Assembly (NCBI GenBank): GCA_964478125.1
Contig: CAYZGR010000002.1
Span: forward strand, 62,001 to 126,000
DNA from: FW021-bin31 sp964478125
Lineage (GTDB): Bacteria > Bacteroidota > Bacteroidia > Chitinophagales > Chitinophagaceae
Direction of reading: 5' to 3'
DNA: 64,000 nucleotides
Below, piece after piece: positions 34,648 through 43,044 of this stretch. The translations under genes were made by a program, and so were the position numbers. The notes under the pieces are model-generated. The model was not told the origin of the DNA. It saw only the letters and a list, made by a program, of their open reading frames with translations, and did not search any database. Position 1 is the first letter of the stretch; each line of letters opens with the position of its first letter.

Positions 34648-35653
34648 ACAGCAGATTGACTTCCCGCTCCAGCGTTACTCCAAACTTCTTGTATACACTC
34701 TGTTGAATTTTTTCAGATAATGCCTTGATCTGGTCTCCATTTGCATTTTTATAATTGACCAATACCAAAGCTTGTTTAGGATGAACTCCCGCATCTCCTT
34801 CTCTGTAGCCTTTCCATCCGCATTGCTCAATGAGCCATCCCGCAGCCAGTTTATACGCTTTACCAAAAGGAAAATACCTCAAAGCGGGAAATGACCGTTC
34901 CAATTGTTTTTTTTGTGCAACGGAAACGATAGGGTTCTTAAAAAAGCTGCCCGCATTTCCTGTCTTTTTCGGATCCGGAAGCTTGGAAGAGCGAATCCGG
35001 ATAACAGCATCACTTATCGCTTTAATGGTCAGTTCCTGCACTCCCATTACTTCCAGTTCCTCCTCTATAGCCCCGTAACTGGTATTAAAATGCGGCCTCT
35101 TACTAAGCTTATAGGTAACGTCAAGGATAATGAATTCTCCTTTTCTTTTATTTTTAAAAATACTCTCCCGATAACCAAAATGACAATCCTCAGCATTAAA
35201 GGTCACCCGTACCTTATCCTTAATATGATATGCATCCAGAGAATAAAATACATCTTTTACTTCCACTCCGTAAGCGCCAATATTCTGCATAGGGCTGGCG
35301 CCCACATTTCCGGGAATAAGAGATAAATTTTCTACTCCGGCCCAATGATGCTCCAGGCAATAGCGTACAAATTGATGCCAATTTTCACCGGCTCCAGCCT
35401 TCACGTAAACATGGTCCTTATCTTCCTTCATTTTCACGATACCTTTTATCTCATTTTTCAAAACCGACCCCGGATTCTGAGTTAATAAAATGTTACTCCC
35501 CCCTCCCAATATCAAAGACGGAGCTATAAATCTTTCATCTGAAAGTAACGTTTTCAGATCGGCCTCAGAAGAAAAAGAGGCGAAATGATCTGCGAAAGCC
35601 TGTATGCCAAACGTATTGAGGGCTTTTAAAGGATAATTAGCATGTATTTTCAT
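34646..35653 (-). CDS. murB: UDP-N-acetylenolpyruvoylglucosamine reductase
   Basis: A 335-residue FAD enzyme reducing UDP-GlcNAc-enolpyruvate to UDP-MurNAc in the cytosol. FAD-binding motifs LILGGGSNILL (about 48-58) and IPGNVGASPMQNIGAYG (about 113-129) are intact. GYRESIFK marks the type I (E. coli-like) form with its Tyr-containing loop. The catalytic Ser236 is in GNAGSFFKNP and a terminal Glu lies in EREVNLL. It starts with ATG 19 bp downstream of priA's stop on the same strand, probably in one transcript with priA and aroE. Confidence 0.96.
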   Translation of the reverse strand: MKIHANYPLKALNTFGIQAFADHFASFSSEADLKTLLSDERFIAPSLILGGGSNILLTQNPGSVLKNEIKGIVKMKEDKDHVYVKAGAGENWHQFVRYCLEHHWAGVENLSLIPGNVGASPMQNIGAYGVEVKDVFYSLDAYHIKDKVRVTFNAEDCHFGYRESIFKNKRKGEFIILDVTYKLSKRPHFNTSYGAIEEELEVMGVQELTIKAISDAVIRIRSSKLPDPKKTGNAGSFFKNPIVSVAQKKQLERSFPALRYFPFGKAYKLAAGWLIEQCGWKGYREGDAGVHPKQALVLVNYKNANGDQIKALSEKIQQSVYKKFGVTLEREVNLL

Positions 35654-35672
35654 TGGAAACAGGAGTTAAAAT

Positions 35673-38123
35673 TCATACACAATCTACATCAGGGACAATG
35701 ATAACCCTTCGGAATTTTTTTTGTGTCCGTAACCAGTTAAACTGTGCCTGTAAATAAGCTTTAATCTGATTCAGCCTGGCTGTATTTCGCGGGATCTTTA
35801 TCATAAATTCCATTAAATAATAATTCCGGATACGGCCGATCATGGGAGGAGAAGGCCCCAGTAAAGCATCTTTAAAATAAGGCTGCAGTACGCCGGCCAA
35901 TACACGCGCAGCGCCGGCGACCACCTCGGCCTTCCGGTGTTTTAAAGCCACCCGTATCAGGCGGGTAAAAGGCGGATAATGAAATCTTTCCCGTTCTTTT
36001 ATTTCCATCCGGTAAAAACCATCATAATCATGCCGGATCACAAAATCAATCACCGGATGCGTTGTATTTATTGCCTGCAACAACACATCTCCTCCCGCTC
36101 CTTTTCTTCCCGAACGACCGCTTACCTGCTCCAATAATTGAAAGGCACGCTCATTAAGCCGGAAATCGGGATAACTTAACAAGCTGTCGACGCTTAGAAT
36201 GCCAACCAGATTCACATGGTCAAAGTCCAGTCCTTTTACGATCATCTGCGTGCCTATCAGGATATCGATCTTTTGTTCTTCAAAAAGCATGATCAGCTTG
36301 TGGTGGGCCTCTTTATTGCGAACGGTATCATAATCCATACGCTCGATACGCGCATCGGGAAAATGTAAAGCCACGTCCTCTTCTACGCGTTCGGTTCCAA
36401 AGCTGCGATTCAGCAGTTTGTTACTGCCACAAGCTCCGCAGGTTTCGGGTAACGGATATTGTTGCCCGCAGTAATGGCAATGCAACCGGTGATGAAATTT
36501 ATGATACGTAAGGGAAACATCACAATTTTTGCAACGCGGGATCCATCCACAGACGCTACAAACCACTGCCGGAGCATATCCCCTTCTGTTTTGAAACAAA
36601 ATAACCTGTTTTTTAGCTGCCAGGGACTTCCGGATCTCCGCATCCAGTTTTGGCGACAGATAATGAATGTTGCCCTTACTGCTTGCCACCCTTTTCATAT
36701 CCACTACTTCCATTTCCGGCATTTTTACCCCTCCGTAACGCTCATGTAACTGTACCAGGCCATATTTGCCCTGAAGCGCATTATAATAACTCTCGAGAGA
36801 AGGCGTGGCAGAACCCAATAAGGTTTTGGCGCCAAAAAGATCCGCATAATACAAAGCCGCATCCCGGGCATGATATCGGGGGGCCGGATCTTGTTGCTTA
36901 TAAGATGCATCATGCTCTTCATCCAGGATAATCAGTCCCAGATCTTTATAGGGAAGCAACAAAGCAGAACGTGCACCCAGCACAATTTTATACGCGCCGC
37001 TTCGGACTTTGTTCCATATCTCCACCCGTTCATTGTTATTGAACCGCGAATGATAAATGCCTATTTGTGTTCCAAAATGTTTCTGTAAACGACGGACGAT
37101 CTGGGCGGTAAGAGCGATCTCGGGAAGCAGATACAGCACCTGTTTCTCCTGTTTCAGAAAGTGCATGATCAGCCGGATGTAAATCATGGTTTTCCCGCTG
37201 GAGGTGACTCCTTTCAGGAGGACATTTTGTTTATCCTTAAACAACTCCAAAATATGATCATAGCCGTTTTGCTGTTCTTCATTCAACGTAAAATCAGGTA
37301 AACTTTGAGGGGGTAGGCTTTTGAAGGGTAGCCGGTCCACCAGCTTCTTTTCCAACCGGATTATATTTTTTTTCACCAGTCCTTTTACTACGGCATCGGA
37401 TACGTCTGCTTTTTCCTGTAAGGCTTTTTTTGTAACGCTACCGGTCGTACGATATAAATGTATAAAAGCCAATAGCGCCTGTTCTTGCTTTGGAGCGTTT
37501 TTTAATAGTTCAAAAGCCTGTTGTAGTTTTTTATCATCTGCATAATCCGGATGAAAGTTAACAAAGATCTTCTTTTTAGGCCGGTACGTCTCTTTCAACT
37601 CTTCATTGATCAGGCAGATTTTTTTTTGCAGCATCTGATGAATAACCGGATAAACCGTCGCCTTTCCCAATATTTGTTGTACCTCTTCAATGCTCAATTC
37701 CTTATGTATTTGAAGCGCCTCGGCTATCAGGTATTCATCATCGGACAGGCCTGAAAGCGCTTCATCTGCTTCGGGATTTAACAACAGGCGGGTTTCACTG
37801 GTCATCTTAAGATATGCAGGCAATGCCGCATTCATAACCTCTCCTTCGGTACACATGTAATAGCGGGAGAGCCACTCCCAAAACTTTAGTTGTACAGGAT
37901 ATAAAATGGGATCTTTATCCAAAAGATCCAGAATAGGCTTCACTTCGTAGGCCTGCGGCCTACGATTATGTATTTCTTTGATGAGTGCAGCATATTTTTT
38001 ATGCCGTCCAAACTGAACAGCCACCCGACAGCCGGGGGAAAGCTTTCCCTGAAAGGAGGAAGGAATTTCGTAAGTATAATTTATAGGCAAAGCCTGGGGC
38101 AATATGACGTCTGCGTATTTCAA
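35673..38123 (-). CDS. priA: Primosomal replication helicase PriA
   Basis: An 816-residue helicase restarting collapsed replication forks. The N-terminal DNA-binding region starts YADVILPQALPINYTYEIP. Walker A is GVTSSGKT (305-312) and Walker B DEEHDASYKQQ. A zinc-binding insert has eight cysteines (CSVCGW, CKNC, CHYCGQ, CGACG), then FGTERVEED and the helicase motif QVSGRSGRKG. The frame opens with TTG at 38123, with AGGA about 11 bp ahead and no upstream ATG, so TTG is the likely start. aroE ends 31 bp upstream. Confidence 0.96.
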   Translation of the reverse strand: MKYADVILPQALPINYTYEIPSSFQGKLSPGCRVAVQFGRHKKYAALIKEIHNRRPQAYEVKPILDLLDKDPILYPVQLKFWEWLSRYYMCTEGEVMNAALPAYLKMTSETRLLLNPEADEALSGLSDDEYLIAEALQIHKELSIEEVQQILGKATVYPVIHQMLQKKICLINEELKETYRPKKKIFVNFHPDYADDKKLQQAFELLKNAPKQEQALLAFIHLYRTTGSVTKKALQEKADVSDAVVKGLVKKNIIRLEKKLVDRLPFKSLPPQSLPDFTLNEEQQNGYDHILELFKDKQNVLLKGVTSSGKTMIYIRLIMHFLKQEKQVLYLLPEIALTAQIVRRLQKHFGTQIGIYHSRFNNNERVEIWNKVRSGAYKIVLGARSALLLPYKDLGLIILDEEHDASYKQQDPAPRYHARDAALYYADLFGAKTLLGSATPSLESYYNALQGKYGLVQLHERYGGVKMPEMEVVDMKRVASSKGNIHYLSPKLDAEIRKSLAAKKQVILFQNRRGYAPAVVCSVCGWIPRCKNCDVSLTYHKFHHRLHCHYCGQQYPLPETCGACGSNKLLNRSFGTERVEEDVALHFPDARIERMDYDTVRNKEAHHKLIMLFEEQKIDILIGTQMIVKGLDFDHVNLVGILSVDSLLSYPDFRLNERAFQLLEQVSGRSGRKGAGGDVLLQAINTTHPVIDFVIRHDYDGFYRMEIKERERFHYPPFTRLIRVALKHRKAEVVAGAARVLAGVLQPYFKDALLGPSPPMIGRIRNYYLMEFMIKIPRNTARLNQIKAYLQAQFNWLRTQKKFRRVIIVPDVDCV

Positions 38124-38154
38124 ATGAAGAAGGTTTCCTGCAAGCTACAAAAAA

Positions 38155-38892
38155 TCATTCAGCACTCCATATATCCCAGGAAGCTTCCGCCTGACCGATC
38201 AGCATATCGTACCCGTTCTTTATAGCAGCCCCTCTATGTTTTCCCAGGCTAAGAAAACGGGTCTGCGCCGGATTATAGACCAGATCAAAAAGCAAATGAT
38301 CTTTACTCAAAAAGTCATAAGGTATGTCGGGCGCTTCCTCCACTTTAGGAGCCGTCCCGAGCGGGGTTGTATTTATGATCAGATGATGGGTCCTAATGAT
38401 CGCTCCAGTAAGTTCTTTATAAGTATACCCTTCCGCAACAGGATACCTGCTAACAAAATGGTATTGAATGCCCAGTTTTTCCAGAACATAGGCCACTGCT
38501 TTGGAGGCTCCGCCCGTACCGAGAATCAGGGCCTGCTCAGGTTGTCGCCCTCCGATCAAAGGGCGCAGCGCATTTTTAAACCCGATAACATCGGTATTGT
38601 AGCCCACCTTTTCACCCCTGGTAAAATGTATACAATTCACCGCCCGAACAACTCCTGCAGCCCGCTCCAGCCGGTCCAGGAAAGGAATAACCCGTTCCTT
38701 ATAAGGAACCGTTACATTCAACCCCTGTAATTCCGGGAGGGCCTCCAGAAGTCCGGGGAATTCCGCTATAGAATCCAGGGGATAGTTGTCATATTCACAA
38801 TTGGCAATGCCCGCTTTTTCAAATTTTTCCGTAAAATACTTTTTTGAAAAAGAATGGGACAGCGGATAACCGATCAGGCCAAATTTTCTCAC
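38155..38892 (-). CDS. aroE: Shikimate dehydrogenase
   Basis: A 245-residue NADP-dependent enzyme reducing 3-dehydroshikimate. The substrate side shows YPLSHSFSKKYF and NVTVPYKE, with catalytic Lys65 paired with Asp101 in NTDVIGF. The cofactor P-loop is ILGTGGASKAVAYVL and the ending NGYDMLIGQAEASWDIW is typical. It is a short form, usual in Bacteroidota. The start is GTG at 38892 because no in-frame ATG fits the conserved KFGLIGYPLSHS opening. The ComA-type gene ends 26 bp upstream on the same strand. Confidence 0.94.
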   Translation of the reverse strand: MRKFGLIGYPLSHSFSKKYFTEKFEKAGIANCEYDNYPLDSIAEFPGLLEALPELQGLNVTVPYKERVIPFLDRLERAAGVVRAVNCIHFTRGEKVGYNTDVIGFKNALRPLIGGRQPEQALILGTGGASKAVAYVLEKLGIQYHFVSRYPVAEGYTYKELTGAIIRTHHLIINTTPLGTAPKVEEAPDIPYDFLSKDHLLFDLVYNPAQTRFLSLGKHRGAAIKNGYDMLIGQAEASWDIWSAE

Positions 38893-38918
38893 GGCAATAA
38901 AGCTTCTTTTTATAAAAG

Positions 38919-39680
38919 TTACTTTCCCAGATAAAGCTGAAAAGTTTCAGAACGAAGTCCCATGCGCATGGTCTCCAAGGGGATAACTTCTGCCGGGGCA
39001 AGGTTTCCGAGATTCACATTACATCCCACCAATTGTAAAAAGTAATTCTGTTGTTCTTTTTTTGGCGCTTCCCAGATGATTTTTTCCGCGGGGATACGGG
39101 TCAGTATTTCCTGTACCAATCCTTGCCGTACTTCACCGGAATCACGATAGATCCCCACGGTTCCGCTCTCTCTTGCTTCCCCGATCACGTAAGAGGCACC
39201 TGCTTCCAGTTCGGAACGCATCAGTTCAACCCATTTATAAGGCGGCATAATATTGGTCACATCTTTAGATCCTACTTCACTTAAAACGGTTCCATGTGCC
39301 GCTAATTTTTCTATATAATCGCATTTTTCAGAATGAGGGATGGTAATGGAACCATCAGATACTTCCATATAGTTCACTCCGTATTCTTCCACAACCCTGA
39401 GGTATTCATCAAACTGATCGCGGATCACGAAAGCCTCAAATAAAGTCCCTCCAAAATAAACCGGTATATCATTTTTCTGATAAGCTGCAATTTTTTCTTT
39501 CAGCTTAGGTGTTACGAAGGAAGTTCCGAATCCCAGTTTTACAATGTCTACGTAAGGCGCTGCTATAGAGAGGAAATTTTCTACGTCAGACACGCTAAGC
39601 CCTTTATCCATGACCATTGTCAAACCGTATGTTCTGGGTTTTTCCGTCCGGTCAGGGATGTGGGTGAGGTTAAAATTCAT
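38919..39680 (-). CDS. comA: Phosphosulfolactate synthase (ComA)
   Basis: About 253 residues from the ATG at 39680; the frame is open further to 39731 without conserved residues. It is a TIM-barrel enzyme adding sulfite to phosphoenolpyruvate to give (2R)-phospho-3-sulfolactate. Family stretches are RTYGLTMVMDKGLS, VDIVKLGFGTSFV, VYFGGTLFEAF, YMEVSDGSI, LSEVGSKD and VIGEARESGTVGIY. In archaea this opens coenzyme M synthesis; in Bacteroidota it is more likely to feed sulfonated metabolites such as cysteate for sulfonolipids (inference). No ComB, ComC or cysteate acyltransferase genes are in the window. Confidence 0.88.
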   Translation of the reverse strand: MNFNLTHIPDRTEKPRTYGLTMVMDKGLSVSDVENFLSIAAPYVDIVKLGFGTSFVTPKLKEKIAAYQKNDIPVYFGGTLFEAFVIRDQFDEYLRVVEEYGVNYMEVSDGSITIPHSEKCDYIEKLAAHGTVLSEVGSKDVTNIMPPYKWVELMRSELEAGASYVIGEARESGTVGIYRDSGEVRQGLVQEILTRIPAEKIIWEAPKKEQQNYFLQLVGCNVNLGNLAPAEVIPLETMRMGLRSETFQLYLGK

Positions 39681-39730
39681 AAATAATACTTTATATTTTA
39701 AGAATAGAATAGGATATCCTAAGAATGGCA

Positions 39731-39738
39731 CAAAGTTA
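39731..39738 (-). promoter_or_regulatory. Candidate -7 box for the comA-aroE-priA-murB run
   Basis: TAACTTTG on the minus strand, with a TTTG 15 bp further upstream (39754-39757), slightly short of ideal spacing. The four co-directional genes downstream are separated by at most 31 bp. Confidence 0.45.
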
Positions 39739-39782
39739 ATAACTAAATTGGATCAAAAAACCGGGTTATGTGATTCGGGTTC

Positions 39783-41198
39783 TCAGAGACGTCTTCTGTA
39801 ACGAATGATGACTTCCACCACACCGCTATGTTGGAGAATAGACGGGTTCAATTTCAACAATACTTTAAGTTTTCTTGGCGCTTCATCGAGTCCGGTCTCC
39901 AATTGCAGGAGTCCCTCCTTATTTCTGCCCAATGCCAGTAATATGGCACAGCGATAATAATAATAATCTGCAATAGGCCGGGTTTCTATCTCGGCTATAT
40001 CCAGCTGATGCAGGGCTTCTTCCGTATAACCGGCCAGGTATAAGGTCCGGATCAAGGCCAGGCGCGAGCGCCTGCCGGAAGGCCGGAGCTGAATGGCTTC
40101 CATAAAATAAACAATAGCATCTTCAAATGATTCAAGCCTTAAATAACATTCCCCCAGTGCTTGGTTATATTCCACTTTCCGGGCATCTATCTTATGCGCT
40201 GCAGTTAAAAAGGTAATCGCCTTGTCCCAGGAAGTCTCAAGCATATAGGTATGGCCTATACGAAAGTACAAATGATCGTCATCCGGCACCAGCTCGAAAG
40301 CCTTCCGGTAAAAATAACGGGCTTTCACATATTGTTTGGTTTTTTCAAAACAATACCCCAGGGCCTCAAAAGCAGCAGCGCCGGATTCCATCTGCAGATA
40401 GTCTTCCAATATTTCTATTGCTTTCGTATATTGACGCAACCGAATATGAGCATCTGCCAGGATCCGCCATGCATCTTCAAACCGCTCCTCTATCGCAATC
40501 ACGTACTGCAAAGCGTCTATGGCCTTCTCATAAAGTTTGATCTCATAAAAGGCCCATCCCAGATTATACCAGGCCCGGGCATTAAACGGATATTCATCTA
40601 CTATTTGTTTATGTAGCTTAATACTTTCTTCTATCCGGCCGGTGTCCTCTGCACAATATCCGATCTTTTGCAACGCCTCTTCATTCTCCGGATCCGCTTT
40701 CAACAACATGGCCAGGCAATCAAAAGCACTATCCAGCTCCTGCCAGTCTTCAAATACCTCGTTGAGTTCCAATAATAATTCAGACCGTTCCTTTCCCCCA
40801 AAACGATTTATATTTTCCTTTAATACCGAGAACGCCTTTACCTGATAACCCAGTCCGAGATAAGCATCGATCTTATGGATGTACAGGCTTACATCCGAGG
40901 GATTCAGAATATCTGCATTCTCCAGTAAAGACAATGCGCGCTCATATTGCCCCGTAGCATTGAGCAGAGCCGCTTTTTTAACCTGCAGATCTGCACTATA
41001 CGGAAACAACTGCATTCCCATTTCAGCAGCTTCAATTGCACTTCTCAGATCTTCCTGATCATCGTAATAGTCAATTATTTGCGCAAAAGAATCTTCATCT
41101 AAAAAATCCTGAACCCGTCCCTCCCGTATATCTTCATACCTGCGAATCAGATTCTTTAAATCATCGAATTGTTCGTCAAAAGATTGTTCCTGATGCAT
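39783..41198 (-). CDS. Cytoplasmic TPR protein
   Basis: About 471 residues from the ATG at 41198; the frame extends to 41240 but those residues are unlikely coding. No signal peptide is seen. From about residue 40 onward it is a continuous solenoid of tetratricopeptide units such as ARAWYNLGWAFYEIKLYEKAIDAL and QYVKARYFYRKAFELVP, with many acidic residues near the N-terminus. A scaffold role is likely; the partner is unknown. It lies upstream of comA and aroE on the same strand, separated by about 100 bp with its own promoter signal for comA. Confidence 0.8.
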   Translation of the reverse strand: MHQEQSFDEQFDDLKNLIRRYEDIREGRVQDFLDEDSFAQIIDYYDDQEDLRSAIEAAEMGMQLFPYSADLQVKKAALLNATGQYERALSLLENADILNPSDVSLYIHKIDAYLGLGYQVKAFSVLKENINRFGGKERSELLLELNEVFEDWQELDSAFDCLAMLLKADPENEEALQKIGYCAEDTGRIEESIKLHKQIVDEYPFNARAWYNLGWAFYEIKLYEKAIDALQYVIAIEERFEDAWRILADAHIRLRQYTKAIEILEDYLQMESGAAAFEALGYCFEKTKQYVKARYFYRKAFELVPDDDHLYFRIGHTYMLETSWDKAITFLTAAHKIDARKVEYNQALGECYLRLESFEDAIVYFMEAIQLRPSGRRSRLALIRTLYLAGYTEEALHQLDIAEIETRPIADYYYYRCAILLALGRNKEGLLQLETGLDEAPRKLKVLLKLNPSILQHSGVVEVIIRYRRRL

Positions 41199-41293
41199 TA
41201 TACTGGTAAAGGTATAAAAAATTATTAATGAAAATGGCAAACTTTTTGTGGTTACATTTGGTAATATTATGCTAAATTTTTCATATTTTTTCT

Positions 41294-41301
41294 TACCTTT
41301 G
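41294..41301 (+). promoter_or_regulatory. -7 box close to the start of the small lipoprotein gene
   Basis: TACCTTTG ends 7 bp before the ATG at 41309, implying a very short or absent leader. Confidence 0.45.
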
Positions 41302-41308
41302 TCAAAGG

Positions 41309-41767
41309 ATGAAGAGATTCATGTACATATTTGCCACTTTGGTGCTTGCCGGTTGCCTGTTTATTTCATCTGACATCCTCTCCAAGTCACTTACGCTTAT
41401 AAAGCATGAGCCTGTAAAAAAGGACCTGTTTTATAAAATCCCGTTCTCTTACAATCCCAACTTGTTGAACACTTTCAATTATCTTTTTCCTATTTATTCC
41501 TTCGATAAAGAAGTATGCCGCAAACCTGCTGATTATGGATTTTCGTCCCTCCATATGAATGCCCCCTTTGCATTATATGAAAGTTATAAATACAAAGGGT
41601 TTTTCTTTAAAAGCCGGCCGATGGATACGCACTTCTTCCACATAGAGAGCAACAGTATTTATAAAAAGGGCAACAGCCTGTTGCTGATTCCGCATTCCTA
41701 TGTGATTCCGGTCAGTCCTTCTTACAATTCGGAGATGCCCCGGATGTTAATCCCGAAGTCCGATTAG
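41309..41767 (+). CDS. Small exported protein, probable lipoprotein, function unknown
   Basis: A 152-residue protein I do not recognise. The start KRFMYIFATLVLAGCLFISS has a hydrophobic core and an LAGC lipobox-like site at Cys16, so lipidation is plausible. The rest is rich in Tyr, Phe, Ser and Pro (for example FYKIPFSYNPNLLNTFNYLF), with one further Cys near residue 70, and no repeat or motif. It is transcribed alone and stops 4 bp from the end of the convergent ribBA gene. Confidence 0.6.
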   Translation: MKRFMYIFATLVLAGCLFISSDILSKSLTLIKHEPVKKDLFYKIPFSYNPNLLNTFNYLFPIYSFDKEVCRKPADYGFSSLHMNAPFALYESYKYKGFFFKSRPMDTHFFHIESNSIYKKGNSLLLIPHSYVIPVSPSYNSEMPRMLIPKSD

Positions 41768-41771
41768 ATCC

Positions 41772-42977
41772 TTATTTCATGATTTCATGTCCCATTTTAT
41801 CTCTTTTTGTTTTGAGATAAAATTCATTATAGGGATTGGCACAGATTTCAATAGGCACATTTTCGACCACTTCCAGGCCATATCCTTTCAAGCCTGCACG
41901 CTTTTTGGGATTATTAGTCATCAGGCGCATTTTAGTCACCTTTAGCGCTCTTAAGATCTGGGCCCCCACACCATAATCCCGTTGATCCATATCAAAACCC
42001 AACATAAGATTGGCCTCCACGGTATCATGCCCCTCTTCCTGAAGCTTATAGGCTTTCAGCTTATTGAGCAGACCGATCCCCCGGCCTTCCTGCTTCATAT
42101 ACAACACCAGGCCGCGCCCCGCTTCCTCTACCATTTCCATCGCCCGTTGTAACTGCTCCCCGCAATCACACCTTAGGGAATGAAGAATATCACCGGTAAA
42201 GCAGGAGGAGTGTACGCGAACCAATACGGGTTCCCCCTCTTTCCAATCCCCTTTCTTGAGCGCCAGGTGAATATCGTTTGTATTGATTTGTGAAAAAGCG
42301 ATAAGCTCAAAGTCGCCATGACGGGTAGGCATCTTGACCCGGACCTCCTCTTTTATCAGGGTTTCTTTTTGCATCCGGTAGGCAATAAGGTCGCGGATAG
42401 CAATGATCTTTAAATCAAACTTTTTGGCTATCTGCTCTAATTCCGGCAGACGGGCCATGGAACCGTCTTCATTCATGATCTCCACAAGCACGCCCCCATA
42501 AGGATAGTCAAGTCCGGCCATGCGGACCAGATCAATGGTAGCCTCCGTATGACCCGTGCGCCGTAATACCCCCTCTCTCTTTGCTTTTAGCGGAAAAACA
42601 TGTCCGGGTCTTCCGAGAGCAGCCGGCGGGGTATTTCTATCGTTAAGCGCACGTATGGTTTTTGCCCTGTCCTGGGCAGATATGCCTGTAGTACATCCAT
42701 TTCCCAACAGATCCACGGAAACAGTAAATGGAGTTTGATGCAAGGCCGTGTTGTTGCCAACCATCAGATCCAACCCGAGTTCATCACAACGATCCTCGAT
42801 CAACGGAGCACAAATAAGGCCCCGGCCGTGTTTCGACATAAAATTGATTATCTCCGGTGTGATGCTTTCAGCGGCCGCAATAAAATCTCCTTCATTTTCG
42901 CGATCCTCATCATCCACTACAATGACCATCTTCCCTGCCCGAATGGCTTCCAGGGCATCTTCAATAGCATCTAACAT
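41772..42977 (-). CDS. ribBA: Bifunctional 3,4-dihydroxy-2-butanone 4-phosphate synthase / GTP cyclohydrolase II
   Basis: 401 residues carrying both entry reactions of riboflavin synthesis. The RibB half (1-205) has VDDEDRENEGDF, with its metal- and substrate-binding acidic residues, and GHVFPLKA followed by RRTGHTEA. The RibA half (about 210-401) has VRVHSSCFTGDILHSLRCDCGEQL, spanning three zinc cysteines, then EGRGIGL and LMTNNPKK. An AGGAG lies about 7 bp before the ATG, one of the clearest Shine-Dalgarno sites here. I see no FMN riboswitch in the short leader; the -7 box is at 43010-43017. Confidence 0.96.
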   Translation of the reverse strand: MLDAIEDALEAIRAGKMVIVVDDEDRENEGDFIAAAESITPEIINFMSKHGRGLICAPLIEDRCDELGLDLMVGNNTALHQTPFTVSVDLLGNGCTTGISAQDRAKTIRALNDRNTPPAALGRPGHVFPLKAKREGVLRRTGHTEATIDLVRMAGLDYPYGGVLVEIMNEDGSMARLPELEQIAKKFDLKIIAIRDLIAYRMQKETLIKEEVRVKMPTRHGDFELIAFSQINTNDIHLALKKGDWKEGEPVLVRVHSSCFTGDILHSLRCDCGEQLQRAMEMVEEAGRGLVLYMKQEGRGIGLLNKLKAYKLQEEGHDTVEANLMLGFDMDQRDYGVGAQILRALKVTKMRLMTNNPKKRAGLKGYGLEVVENVPIEICANPYNEFYLKTKRDKMGHEIMK

Positions 42978-43009
42978 GATATTGCTCCTTAAAAATTTAA
43001 AATAATAGG

Positions 43010-43017
43010 CAAAGGTA
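43010..43017 (-). promoter_or_regulatory. Candidate -7 box for ribBA
   Basis: TACCTTTG on the minus strand, 32 bp before the ATG at 42977. The leader is too short for an FMN riboswitch. Confidence 0.45.
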
Positions 43018-43044
43018 CGACTTATACGAGAATCGGGGCCTCTC

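Noticed and set aside
42978..43044. FMN riboswitch upstream of ribBA
   Set aside because: The leader from the -7 box to the ATG is only about 30 nt and has none of the conserved riboswitch helices.
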